Counted from the stretch's first letter, positions 33,977 through 41,773 are shown. The stretch: 42,118 nt of DNA from Flavobacterium sp. MC2016-06 (GCF_009711165.2 NZ_WMID02000041.1:1-42118); one strand, 5' to 3'. The notes: a model not told the origin generated them from the sequence alone. Program-made: numbers and translations.

Positions 33977-35065
33977 ATGAAAACATTTTTTAAAACAGCT
34001 ATTTTGCTAATGGTCTTAAATGGATATAGTGCTTTAGCTCAGGTAGGCTTAACGGGGAATAATCCTGATAAATCAGCAGCATTAGACCTTAATTCAACGA
34101 ATAAAGGATTGCTTATACCTCGAATAAAATTGCAAAGTCTAACAGATAAAGCAAGTATATCCGGTGGAAATCCTGCAATTAGTTTATTGGTGTTTAATAC
34201 TAATACTGTAATAGCTGAAGGCAGTGGTTATTATTATTGGGATGCTGCTAAATGGAATAAGATTGAATCTTTATCAGATTTTCAATCAAAATCATGGGAA
34301 TTAACAGGTAATACAGGAACAACTTTAGGTACTAATTATATTGGTACAAAAGATGCGAAAAATTTACAGCTAAAAACAAATGCAGAAGCGAGAATTACAG
34401 TAACCTCAAATGGAAATGTTGGTATAGCTACAACATCACCAAATGCCTCATCAGTTTTAGACATGCAGTCTGTAACCACGAGCGCAATAACAATGCCTAA
34501 TGTTGCATTAACAAGTCTAACCGATCTTGTTACTGTTCCTTCTCCAGTATCGGGAATGATGGTGTACAATACAACAAATAAAATGATTAATGTATTTGAT
34601 GGTACAAAATGGACACAATCAACGCAGTCAAATGAGAGTCTTGTAACGCCTCAGCTAGTTGCTGTGGCACACTCTAAGAATGCCATGGGGGCTAGTTTTA
34701 CAACGGGAAATATCTGGTACGATACTGAAGATTATGATCCTGAAAACGCTATGGTTATTGGTACAAGTACATCGGTACCTATGAAGTACACAGTAAAGCA
34801 AAAAGGAATGCATCAGGTTTATCTGAATTATTCATGTCAAAATACTGTTACAGGTACTACATTTGCTATTAGGGTTAAAAAAAATGATGTAGTAATAGCT
34901 GCTTTAGATGCAGTAGCAACAGGTGGCGGTGGAAATGCATCTGCTTTTTTGGTTACACTTGATGATTTTGAAGTTGGTGATGTAATTACGGTCGATAAGT
35001 CGGGTGGTAATACAGGCTGGTTGGCTGGAGGGTTGTCTAAGGTAACTATATTTAGATTTCAATAA
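33977..35065 (+). CDS. Array protein 5: exported protein with duplicated head and C1q-like C-terminus
   Basis: A 362-residue paralogue with the same two-head layout as array protein 4 (heads around 25-100 and 150-225, the second with NVGIATTSPNASSVLDMQ and VNVFDGTKWTQS-like sequence). The signal peptide is short (MKTFFKTAILLMVLNGYSALA) and lacks the basic extension, and no HTH relic precedes it, so it probably arose by local duplication of gene 4 with a different start. The C-terminal domain has DYDPENAMVIG, QKGMHQVYLNY, IRVKKND, GDVITVDKSGG and VTIFRFQ. Confidence 0.75.
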   Translation: MKTFFKTAILLMVLNGYSALAQVGLTGNNPDKSAALDLNSTNKGLLIPRIKLQSLTDKASISGGNPAISLLVFNTNTVIAEGSGYYYWDAAKWNKIESLSDFQSKSWELTGNTGTTLGTNYIGTKDAKNLQLKTNAEARITVTSNGNVGIATTSPNASSVLDMQSVTTSAITMPNVALTSLTDLVTVPSPVSGMMVYNTTNKMINVFDGTKWTQSTQSNESLVTPQLVAVAHSKNAMGASFTTGNIWYDTEDYDPENAMVIGTSTSVPMKYTVKQKGMHQVYLNYSCQNTVTGTTFAIRVKKNDVVIAALDAVATGGGGNASAFLVTLDDFEVGDVITVDKSGGNTGWLAGGLSKVTIFRFQ

Positions 35066-35149
35066 AAAAATAAGCATTAATTTTTTTTGCATTTATTCTA
35101 AATAATTTCATTGTATTTTTTTGATATCAAGCTTTATGGTATTTTATAA

Positions 35150-35297
35150 TCGTATTGATTGTGTAAATTACTGGTTATTTATTATTGCTGTAAAATAGAT
35201 TTTTAGCTGGATTGGAATGTGAGTTTATTATGTTGACCTGATCCATGTCTTTATAATGTTTTGTTAACATCTGTTACTGAGTTATGATTGCAAATCC
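35150..35297 (+). repeat. Intergenic direct repeat, copy 2
   Basis: Matches 32428-32573 in blocks (ATTGATTGTGTAAATT, GTTATTTATTATTGCTGTAA, GTTATGATTGCAAAT), roughly 75-85 percent in the matching parts by eye. It marks a duplication that included non-coding sequence. Confidence 0.65.
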
Positions 35298-35467
35298 ACA
35301 ATAAAGGTGTAATATATTACATTATTTATATGTTTTTTTAATCTAAATAATTTGCTTAGAGTTCTGATTTGGAACAAAATTATTTAATATAACTAGTTTT
35401 ATTTCAATACTTTATCAGGATTATTAACAAATCTAATTTTTATACATCTAAAATTCTTACAAAATAA

Positions 35468-35500
35468 TTTGTTTTAGTGTAAAATCTTACACTATATTTG
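35468..35500 (+). promoter_or_regulatory. Promoter and palindromic operator of the intact HTH gene
   Basis: TTTG (35468-35471), 21-bp spacer, TATATTTG (35493-35500). Inside the spacer lies AGTGTAAAATCTTACACT (35476-35493), a perfect palindrome with 7-bp arms and a 4-bp centre. A repressor bound here would block RNA polymerase directly. Expected transcript start is near 35507, about 50 nt before the HTH start. Confidence 0.7.
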
Positions 35501-35557
35501 TGTTTTTAAAGCGAAATACTACGGTATGCTATCTAACAATTTGAAACAAACAACACT

Positions 35558-35758
35558 ATGTCTGAAAATAAGCAAAAAAAAGACTATAGCAGTTATAATC
35601 CTGCAATTATAAAAAAGCTAAAAGAAAAGTATGGTTTTTCTGTACAGTTTATTGGGCAGTCGCTTCGAGGTGATAGAACAAGTGTTATGAGTACCAAAAT
35701 TTGTGATGATTATAAGCTTATAGAAAAAGAAATAAACAAAACAATTGAGAAATTATGA
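35558..35758 (+). CDS. Small HTH-like regulator (Cro-like), 66 residues
   Basis: A small charged protein (MSENKQKKDYSSYNPAIIKK then LKEKYGFSVQFIGQSLRGDR). The stretch KLKEKYGFSVQFIGQSLRGD resembles the helix-turn-helix of small regulators that read YGVS..VRKALRG in Bacteroidota, so a Cro-like DNA-binding role is likely but not certain. Its stop overlaps the start of array gene 6 (ATGA), coupling regulator and exported protein. It is the only intact copy; decayed versions lie before array genes 1, 2, 3 and 4 and beside repressor 2. A promoter with a perfect palindrome precedes it. Confidence 0.7.
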   Translation: MSENKQKKDYSSYNPAIIKKLKEKYGFSVQFIGQSLRGDRTSVMSTKICDDYKLIEKEINKTIEKL

Positions 35759-36798
35759 CAATGAGAATTCAAAACAAAAAAAACAAAATTAATAAATACA
35801 GTAAGTTACTGGTATTAACTTCATTTATGGCTCTAGGTGTAAATAATGCTTTTGCACAAGTTGGTATGGTGGGAAATGATCCTGATAAATCGGCTGCATT
35901 AGATCTTAAATCGGCTACTAATAAAGGACTCTTAATGCCAAATGTAAGTTTGTTGAGTACAACCGATAAAACTTCTATAGCAGGTGGTGCGCCGGTACAA
36001 AGTTTAATGGTATATAATACTAATACAACTATTACAGGTAAAGGTGCCTCTGGGGCAGGTTTTTATTATTGGGATACTAATATCTGGAAAAAATTATTAG
36101 TAAGTGAGGATGCCTCTGGAACTGGTGATAATCTAGGTAATCATACAGCAACGCTGAACTTAAACATGAGTTCTAACAATATTAATGCAGCTAATAATAT
36201 TACCGCTTCAGGAAAAACAACAACAAACACAGCTCAAATAGCATTAGGTACTGACAATGTTGGTCCTAGTATAGGTGATGTTGCTACTGCAGCAGATGTA
36301 AATGGTAACATTATCTGGACGCCAGCATCAGAGCAAGTGGGATCTATTTCGGGTATTTATGAAGCAATCGGTAGTAATGAGATTATTATTGATCAAAATA
36401 GTATTAGAAATTTAACAAATCCAAGCGATTTAACCTTTAAGTTGAAAAAAGCATCCTATGTACTTATTACTTATAGCGCATTGCCATTGCCTATCGCAAA
36501 AGATATGCCGACACAAGGGTCAATTGATTTAATGATAGATGGAACAAAAACAATTTCATCTTATTATTCTGCGGCAGATGCACCAAATGGTAAGCTTCAT
36601 GTATTAGGAAATTATAGCACTGCTCAAAAAATGATCTCATTAGGTAAAGGAACTCATACTATACATATACAAGCTAAAAGCTGGTGGAATACTACGTCAT
36701 TTAATACTAATCCTGCCACATTTCCATATGTGGGAGCGTTGTATAGCGATAGCCAGGCAATGACAACAAGGGTTACAGCTATTATTTTTAATAAGTAA
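35755..36798 (+). CDS. Array protein 6: exported protein with the shared head and a different C-terminal domain
   Basis: A 347-residue member of the array. The signal peptide (IQNKKNKINKYSK, cut after AFA), head (GMVGNDPDKSAALDLKSATN and GLLMPNVSLLST) and shaft-like part (GDNLGNHTATLNLNMSSNNI) match the other members. From about residue 200 the sequence is unrelated: IYEAIGSNEIIIDQNSIRNL, LKKASYVLITYSALPLP, MISLGKGTHTIHIQAKSWW and VTAIIFNK, a probable beta-sandwich unlike the jelly roll of proteins 1-5. This looks like a replaced receptor-binding end on a conserved stem, as in phage tail fibres. Its ATG overlaps the HTH stop. Confidence 0.75.
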   Translation: MTMRIQNKKNKINKYSKLLVLTSFMALGVNNAFAQVGMVGNDPDKSAALDLKSATNKGLLMPNVSLLSTTDKTSIAGGAPVQSLMVYNTNTTITGKGASGAGFYYWDTNIWKKLLVSEDASGTGDNLGNHTATLNLNMSSNNINAANNITASGKTTTNTAQIALGTDNVGPSIGDVATAADVNGNIIWTPASEQVGSISGIYEAIGSNEIIIDQNSIRNLTNPSDLTFKLKKASYVLITYSALPLPIAKDMPTQGSIDLMIDGTKTISSYYSAADAPNGKLHVLGNYSTAQKMISLGKGTHTIHIQAKSWWNTTSFNTNPATFPYVGALYSDSQAMTTRVTAIIFNK

Positions 36799-36895
36799 TA
36801 AGTGGTTTTAATATAGTATTGCTATTGTAAATTAGTATCAAAAAAAAGAAATCATAGGTTTTGTTGAAAAAAGAGAAAGTGATTTCATATAAAAG

Positions 36896-36925
36896 AAAGT
36901 CCTGCTGTATTGTAGGGCTTTTTCC
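36896..36925. terminator. Terminator between array gene 6 and repressor 2
   Basis: AAAGTCCTGC (36896-36905) pairs with GTAGGGCTTT (36912-36921), two wobbles, then T residues. It resembles the rpsA terminator (AAAGTCCCAC...GTGGGACTTT), and the bases just before it (GAAAAAAGAGAAAG) also recall the rpsA end, so it may be another relic of that segment; this second point is weak. Confidence 0.65.
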
Positions 36926-36974
36926 TTTTAAATAAAAACAGAGTCATGTTTATATCTATTCGTTTGAGACTACT

Positions 36975-37655
36975 CTAAATCATTGTATTTTTGCGAACAC
37001 TTGCTTTTATAAAGCCTAACGCAGTTATTTTTGAGATTGGAACATCATTAGCTTGATAGTTATTATTTTCACAGGCTAATTTTAAAAAATTATCTCCTTT
37101 TTCAGATTTAAGAATATATTTTACTGTAATGTGTTCTTCCAGATTATTAAGTTGTATGCTTATTAGATATATCTCCCCAAAAAAGATGGTCTCCAAATCA
37201 ATTTCTTTATAAAGTGCCAAATCGCCGCTTTTTAAAACAGGATACATACTGTCTCCAGTTATAATTACTGCTCCATCACATTTAGGCAGATTTGGAATTT
37301 TTAGAGTATCAATAATTTTATGAGATTGATTAGAGTTGAATAATTCTCTTAAACTTACTATTGTTTCTAAATCATATAAGGGAACAATTTGATTACTGTA
37401 TAATTGATTTTTAGCTTTATTATCAGAATTCTCTAAATCATTTAGATTTTGCTGTTTTAGCATTTTACCATCGCCTGTTAGCAGCCAGTGCGCATTTATT
37501 TCGGGATAATGCAGTAATATTTTACACGCTTTATCAGTTCCCATATTACTGCTGTTGTCTAAAAACTTATTAGAAAATCCTAATTCATTACAAAATTTAT
37601 ATTTCGTAATTCTTTTATAGTCTAGGAATTCTTTAATTCTTTCGGTTGAGCCCAT
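36975..37655 (-). CDS. LexA/CI-like repressor with S24 peptidase domain (repressor 2)
   Basis: A 226-residue paralogue of the repressor at 27436. The HTH part ends NAHWLLTGDGKML (about 54-66). The S24 domain has Ser136 in GDSMYPVLKSGDLALY and a candidate Lys179 in TVKYIL. It is divergent from a decayed HTH gene (37778-37950), with a promoter of the same layout between them, so this is a second copy of the repressor/HTH switch. The two repressors bracket the exported-protein array. Sequence similarity outside the motifs is modest, so they may recognise different operators. Confidence 0.87.
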   Translation of the reverse strand: MGSTERIKEFLDYKRITKYKFCNELGFSNKFLDNSSNMGTDKACKILLHYPEINAHWLLTGDGKMLKQQNLNDLENSDNKAKNQLYSNQIVPLYDLETIVSLRELFNSNQSHKIIDTLKIPNLPKCDGAVIITGDSMYPVLKSGDLALYKEIDLETIFFGEIYLISIQLNNLEEHITVKYILKSEKGDNFLKLACENNNYQANDVPISKITALGFIKASVRKNTMI

Positions 37656-37684
37656 TACAAAAGTTATAAAATTCTTAAAAGCAA

Positions 37685-37719
37685 TTTGTTTTAATGTAGA
37701 ATACTATGTGGTATATTTG
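37685..37719 (+). promoter_or_regulatory. Relic promoter/operator beside repressor 2
   Basis: TTTG (37685-37688), 23-bp spacer, TATATTTG (37712-37719). The spacer ATGTAGAATACTATGTG is similar to the perfect palindrome at 35476-35493 but degenerate. Confidence 0.5.
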
Positions 37720-37777
37720 TTTTTTTGATAAGTTAAAAACGCTAAGTTTGGCATGTAATTTGAAACAAAAATACAAG

Positions 37778-37950
37778 GTGTAAAATTAAGTAAAAAAAAG
37801 ACTGCAGCAGTTACAATCAAGTAATTATAAAAAACTAATAAAAAGTGTGTTTTGTAGCTCTATTTATTAGGCCGCCTTTTAGCTACAGCAGAGTAAGTGC
37901 AAACTAGTTTTTCAATAAGTGAAGTTAACTAGATTATTAATAAAATAAAA
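37778..37950 (+). pseudogene. Decayed full-length HTH gene beside repressor 2
   Basis: Collinear with the intact gene: TTAAGTAAAAAAAAGACTGC (intact AATAAGCAAAAAAAAGACTA), AGCAGTTACAATCAAGTAAT, TATAAAAAACTAATAAAAAG, TTTATTAGGCCGCCTTTTAG, and a tail ending GATTATTAATAAAATAAAA. The start codon region is damaged (GTGTAAAA instead of ATGTCTGAAAA) and stops interrupt the frame. The upstream flank ATTTGAAACAAA is also conserved. Confidence 0.75.
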
Positions 37951-38044
37951 TACAGAAAACCGCCAACACGGAATAATATGTTGAGTGAATTCGTAAGAGT
38001 AAAGTAATGTTTATTTTCTATCTTCTTATTTTTTTGTTAGTTAA

Positions 38045-38572
38045 TTATTTTGCAGTTAATAATTTGGATTCTTCTGGAGTAAATTCATCTACAATGGCAT
38101 AAGAGTTTATTCCTGTTATTTTCATTTCATCAAGAATATCAACTAAATTACCATAGTTAGATTTCTTGCTGGGTTTAATAATTACGACAATTCCTCTTTT
38201 TGGTTTTCCTAGTTTCGCAGAGTAAGCTAGTAAAGATTTATTTCTAAGTAATAATTCTTTGCGTATTCCGTCTTTACCATATATGGTTTTTTGAGGTTCT
38301 TTTATCGGGCTCGCTACAAGACCTACAAAGTATACTAACTTGTTGTTTTCGCCTAACAAAATAGTAAGAGAACGATTTTCACCGTAACCTTCAGGATATC
38401 GCGGACAATCACAACAACCATTATCTCCTTGGTTTAAATCTAAAATTTTTGGTTTTGCTAATTCTGTTGTAACCATAAAGAATATAATAAGCAGAAAAGA
38501 AACACTTACCATTGCGGTTAAATCAACTCTTGTGGATAATTTTTTACTTCTCACTTTTTTGCAAGTTTCCAT
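38045..38572 (-). CDS. ExbD/TolR-like protein without the transmembrane Asp (copy B)
   Basis: A 175-residue single-pass inner-membrane protein of the ExbD/TolR type: short basic cytoplasmic start (KKVRSKKLSTRVDLTAM), one helix (about 20-37, MVSVSFLLIIFFMVTTEL) and a periplasmic domain with KRGIVVIIKPSKKSNYGNLV and DILDEMKI. In ordinary Bacteroidota ExbD this helix begins PMVDLGFLL; here it reads AMVSVSFLL, so Ser23 replaces the Asp that carries protons. No ExbB/TolQ gene is nearby. The paralogue upstream shares the change. A structural or regulatory role is possible; energy transduction is doubtful. Confidence 0.8.
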   Translation of the reverse strand: METCKKVRSKKLSTRVDLTAMVSVSFLLIIFFMVTTELAKPKILDLNQGDNGCCDCPRYPEGYGENRSLTILLGENNKLVYFVGLVASPIKEPQKTIYGKDGIRKELLLRNKSLLAYSAKLGKPKRGIVVIIKPSKKSNYGNLVDILDEMKITGINSYAIVDEFTPEESKLLTAK

Positions 38573-38623
38573 GGTTTTAGGTTTTTATATGAAAATTTAG
38601 AAATCAGTTTTATTGAATACGAT

Positions 38624-39145
38624 TTACTTAGAAGCTAATAGTTTTGATTCTTCAATACTAAATTCATTTTGGATAACATAAGTATCAATATTTGTAATCG
38701 CCATTTCGTCCAAAATATCAATTAAATTTTTAAAATTAGATTTATTACTGGGTTTAATAATAACAATAACACCACTTTTTGGTTTCCCGAGATTAGTACA
38801 ATACGCGGTTATTTCATTTTTTTTATTTTGTAAATCCTTATGAATTCCATTTTTTCCATAAGTAATTTTTTTAGGAGCTTCACGCGGATATTCTAATAAA
38901 CCAGAATAGGTAATTATTTTATCATCATCATCTAATAATAGTGTATAAACGCGATTTTCATCAATACAGCCAGGAACACAATCGTCACAATCATAATCAG
39001 GAAGATTAAGTTCCATAGCTTTTGGTTTTCTTAACTCGGTGCTAACCATAAAAAATACAATCAATAAAAAAGAAACGCTTACCATTGCAGTTAAATCTAC
39101 TCTTGTATTTAACTTTTTGCTTCTCACTTTTTTATTTATTTCCAT
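38624..39145 (-). CDS. ExbD/TolR-like protein without the transmembrane Asp (copy A)
   Basis: A 173-residue paralogue of the next gene downstream, 51 bp apart and probably cotranscribed. N-terminus KKVRSKKLNTRVDLTAM, helix about 20-37 (MVSVSFLLIVFFMVSTEL) and periplasmic part with KSGVIVIIKPSNKSNFKNLI and DILDEMAI. Ser23 again stands at the position of the conserved Asp. A small cysteine cluster (CDDCVPGC) follows the helix; copy B has CCDC at the same place. The nearest partner genes (exbB, tonB) are not in the window. Confidence 0.8.
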   Translation of the reverse strand: MEINKKVRSKKLNTRVDLTAMVSVSFLLIVFFMVSTELRKPKAMELNLPDYDCDDCVPGCIDENRVYTLLLDDDDKIITYSGLLEYPREAPKKITYGKNGIHKDLQNKKNEITAYCTNLGKPKSGVIVIIKPSNKSNFKNLIDILDEMAITNIDTYVIQNEFSIEESKLLASK

Positions 39146-40399
39146 AATTAAATTATTTTAATTGATTTGCTGATAATAAAGTTAAAGTTGTTCTTAATAA
39201 TATTATTTCTCATAAATATATTGAAAAAAAAATAATTTGTTAAGAAAAAATTTAAATTTATTTTAAATTAAAGCAGAATGTTCTAGTACGTTCTTGTTTA
39301 GTTTTATGGTTTTAAATTAATTAGAAATAAATTATTAATGTAAATATTCTTATAAGCGTAGATTGTAGATTTTATGATTTTAAAAATAGATTCTACTTAC
39401 TTGAAATACATATAAAAGTCTAAACGAAAGAGATGTATTCATTGTTTAAATTTTGATTGATCAAAAACAAGTTTATACGTGTTAACAAAGTTTTTAAATT
39501 AGATTCTATAGGATTATAGATTTTTTTTTTAACAAATGTTTAATGTTGATATTTTTTTATTAAATTTACCAATCTAAAAATCAATACTTTATATATCTTT
39601 TGTGCTGGTCTAGATTGATAATCAATTGTCCCTTTTTTCAATTTAGTGTTCTGATAATATATAATAGCAGATTAAATATTTTCAATTAAATTGAGAAACA
39701 TACTGCTAAATAGGGGTAATATACGAGTTATATTCACTGTTCTGTCGTAACTTATTTACGCGCATTATTTAAATTAGTTACCTGCATCTATTTTTAAATG
39801 ATTTATTTTAATTTTTTACTTATTAAAATAGTATTGAAATTTTCTCATATTTCATTTCTTAATGAATAAAAAAATTGATAGTCAAGATTTGCCTAAAATA
39901 AAATTGGCATCCTTATAAGTGAGGTTATAGTTATTGACAATATTGATTGTTTTATTTAAGAGTTATAAATCCCCCACTTCTTTTTTGTAATAGAATTATA
40001 TACACGCTTTGATGTTTTTCATTCAAAAACTTTATTCTATTCGCCAAATAACTGCAATACATACTGAATTTGTAAAAACAATTTAGCATTAGTTTTTTTT
40101 GATTATCTGCCTTTTGGTATTGCTGTTAATTATCTCAATTTTTATTTATTGACAGACATTTCTATTTATAGTAATAAGTCTTGAATCATTTTTATTTCTA
40201 CCAAGAAATAGAATAGAGGATAAATTATTTTCTGTCCGCAGGCGCAAATAATTTATTTACTGTAATCTATTTTTTGATTTAAGAAACTTATCCTATCTAT
40301 TTAGGAAGTATTAGGTCTTTAATACACGGGTAAAAGTTAGTGAACTGTATTAATAAGTGATTATGAAAATGGAATAATTTACTCTTAAAATTCTAAAAC
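39146..40399. other. 1.25-kb AT-rich region without a recognisable gene
   Basis: Neither strand shows a reading frame I would support. The longest ATG-led pieces are very short (for example an 18-codon frame starting near 39862). The only clear structure is an 11-bp inverted repeat with a GC-rich loop at 40220-40256. Promoters for the divergent ExbD-like pair and the porP-like gene must lie here, but no convincing TTTG/TAnnTTTG pair was found. Confidence 0.6.
40220..40256. repeat. 11-bp inverted repeat with GC-rich loop
   Basis: ATAAATTATTT (40220-40230) and AAATAATTTAT (40246-40256) are perfect complements; the 15-base loop TCTGTCCGCAGGCGC is strikingly GC-rich against an AT-rich background. 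It lies about 145 bp before the porP-like gene and could be an RNA element or protein-binding site. Confidence 0.5.
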
Positions 40400-41314
40400 A
40401 TGAAAAAAACAATACTATTATTATTACTGCTTGTTTCCTTTTTTGACTCTTTTGCACAACAACAGTCGCAATATACACAGTATATGTATAACACAATGAC
40501 AATTAATCCCGGTTATACAGGTACTCGTGGTGTGCCAAGTATACTAGGTCTTTATAGAGCGCAATGGATAGGTTTGGATGGTGCGCCGGTAACAGCTAAT
40601 TTTTCTGTAGAAAGTCCCATAAGTGAAAATGGGCAGGGATTGGGTTTGTCAATTATTTATGATGAAATTGGTCCTACTACAGACACAGACTTAACATTAA
40701 ATTACTCATATCCTATACAGCTTTCCGCAACCCTTAAAATGTCTTTAGGAGCTAGCGCTACTCTTGATTTCTTTAAAGTTGATTATAGTGACCTTAATAT
40801 TTATGACCCTAATGATCCCAATTTAAGTGGTATTTTAACCAAAACGTCTCCAAATATTGGTGCAGGAATCTATTTCCATTCAGACAAATGGTATTTCGGA
40901 ATATCAATTCCTAAAATTTTAGAAACAAAATTTTATGATGATGTCAAAACCTCGATTGCATCTCAGAATATGCACTTTTACGCTATGGGCGGCTATGTTT
41001 TTGATTTAGATGATGAAACTCAGTTTAAGCCGGCTGCTATGATAAAAGCTGTAAATGGAGCACCATTGGCAGTTGATCTATCTGCAAATTTTCTTTTTTT
41101 TGAGAAACTAACACTCGGAATTGCCTACAGGTGGGATGCTGCTGTAAGCGGAGTTGCTGGTTTTCAGGTCACTTCAGGTCTGAATATAGGATATGCCTAT
41201 GATTATGATACAACTAATATTGGAAATTATAATTCGGGATCACATGAGATATATATGCGATTTGATTTATTTACAACAACAAAATATAGATTAGTATCAC
41301 CGCGATTTTTTTGA
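40400..41314 (+). CDS. PorP/SprF family type IX secretion membrane protein
   Basis: A 304-residue outer-membrane protein with a signal peptide (1-19, ending DSFA). The mature start QQQSQYTQYMYNTMTINPGY followed by TGTRG is the hallmark of the PorP/SprF family, and the rest is a beta-barrel-like pattern (LGLSIIYDEIGPTTDTDLTL, SPNIGAGIYFHSDKWYFGIS). Family members help secrete or anchor specific type IX adhesins such as SprB and usually sit beside an adhesin gene and an OmpA/PD40 gene. Here the OmpA-type neighbour follows but is damaged. This copy is one of the many paralogues typical of Flavobacterium. Confidence 0.9.
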   Translation: MKKTILLLLLLVSFFDSFAQQQSQYTQYMYNTMTINPGYTGTRGVPSILGLYRAQWIGLDGAPVTANFSVESPISENGQGLGLSIIYDEIGPTTDTDLTLNYSYPIQLSATLKMSLGASATLDFFKVDYSDLNIYDPNDPNLSGILTKTSPNIGAGIYFHSDKWYFGISIPKILETKFYDDVKTSIASQNMHFYAMGGYVFDLDDETQFKPAAMIKAVNGAPLAVDLSANFLFFEKLTLGIAYRWDAAVSGVAGFQVTSGLNIGYAYDYDTTNIGNYNSGSHEIYMRFDLFTTTKYRLVSPRFF

Positions 41315-41773
41315 TTTATTCTTGATAATTTGAATATTTAAGTGGTTTTGAATGAGGTGTTTAAAAAAAAAATGGTTTAAAAAAAAGATGGTTTTAATTT
41401 TATTAGTCTTAAATATAAGAATTTAATTACTTTTTTAATACTTGCAAATTTAGATGTATTAAATAATTAGAGCTCTTGAGTAATTTATTTACGGGTTTCA
41501 ACCTCCTGTTATTATAAGGAGTTGTGTGTAAAGTGCTTAATTACAAAGGCTTAAAATTTTGTTCGTAAAATTAAGAATGTCTTAAGTTATTAGTTTAAAA
41601 ACTTATAGAGGTAGAAAAAAGAAGAGAACAGGGGGAAATTTGCATCATAAAACTAAGGATAATTAAATTATTAAAATTAGGCTTAAAGTGTTGATTACTA
41701 AATAGTATTAATCATTGCGCTTTTACTAAATCAAAATTTATTTATTCTAAAAATAATTAAATAATTAAATGTT
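41315..41773 (+). other. AT-rich gap between the porP-like gene and the OmpA-type fragment
   Basis: 459 bases without a gene. A modest hairpin (CAACCTCCT at 41499-41507 with AGGAGTTG at 41517-41524, one bulge) is the only structure seen. In intact loci the OmpA-type gene usually follows its PorP partner closely, so the gap is longer than expected. Confidence 0.5.

Larger units (their letters stand above)
35066..35557 (+). other. Intergenic region with repeat copy 2 and the HTH promoter/operator
   Basis: 492 bases containing the second copy of the intergenic direct repeat (35150-35297) and, near the right end, the promoter with palindromic operator at 35468-35500. The rest is AT-rich with nothing recognised. 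Confidence 0.6.
37656..38044 (+). other. Intergenic region upstream of repressor 2 with a relic HTH gene
   Basis: 389 bases containing a rightward promoter (37685-37719) and a full-length decayed HTH gene (37778-37950). No exported-protein gene follows; the ExbD-like pair ends here from the other side. Confidence 0.65.

Noticed and set aside
28474..35310. CRISPR-like repeat array
   Set aside because: The repeats are few, long, degenerate and tied to gene copies; there are no short regular repeats with unique spacers and no cas genes.
36840..36925. A third rpsA 3'-end relic before repressor 2
   Set aside because: The terminator stem and a few A-rich bases agree, but short AT-rich similarity of this kind is expected by chance. 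It is mentioned only as a weak possibility.
27436..37950. An intact prophage
   Set aside because: There is a phage-type switch and tail-fibre-like proteins, but no integrase, terminase, capsid, portal or lysis gene, and the fibre-like proteins carry signal peptides.
39862..39918. 18-codon reading frame in the gene-free region
   Set aside because: Too short, with no ribosome-binding or promoter support and no recognised peptide.
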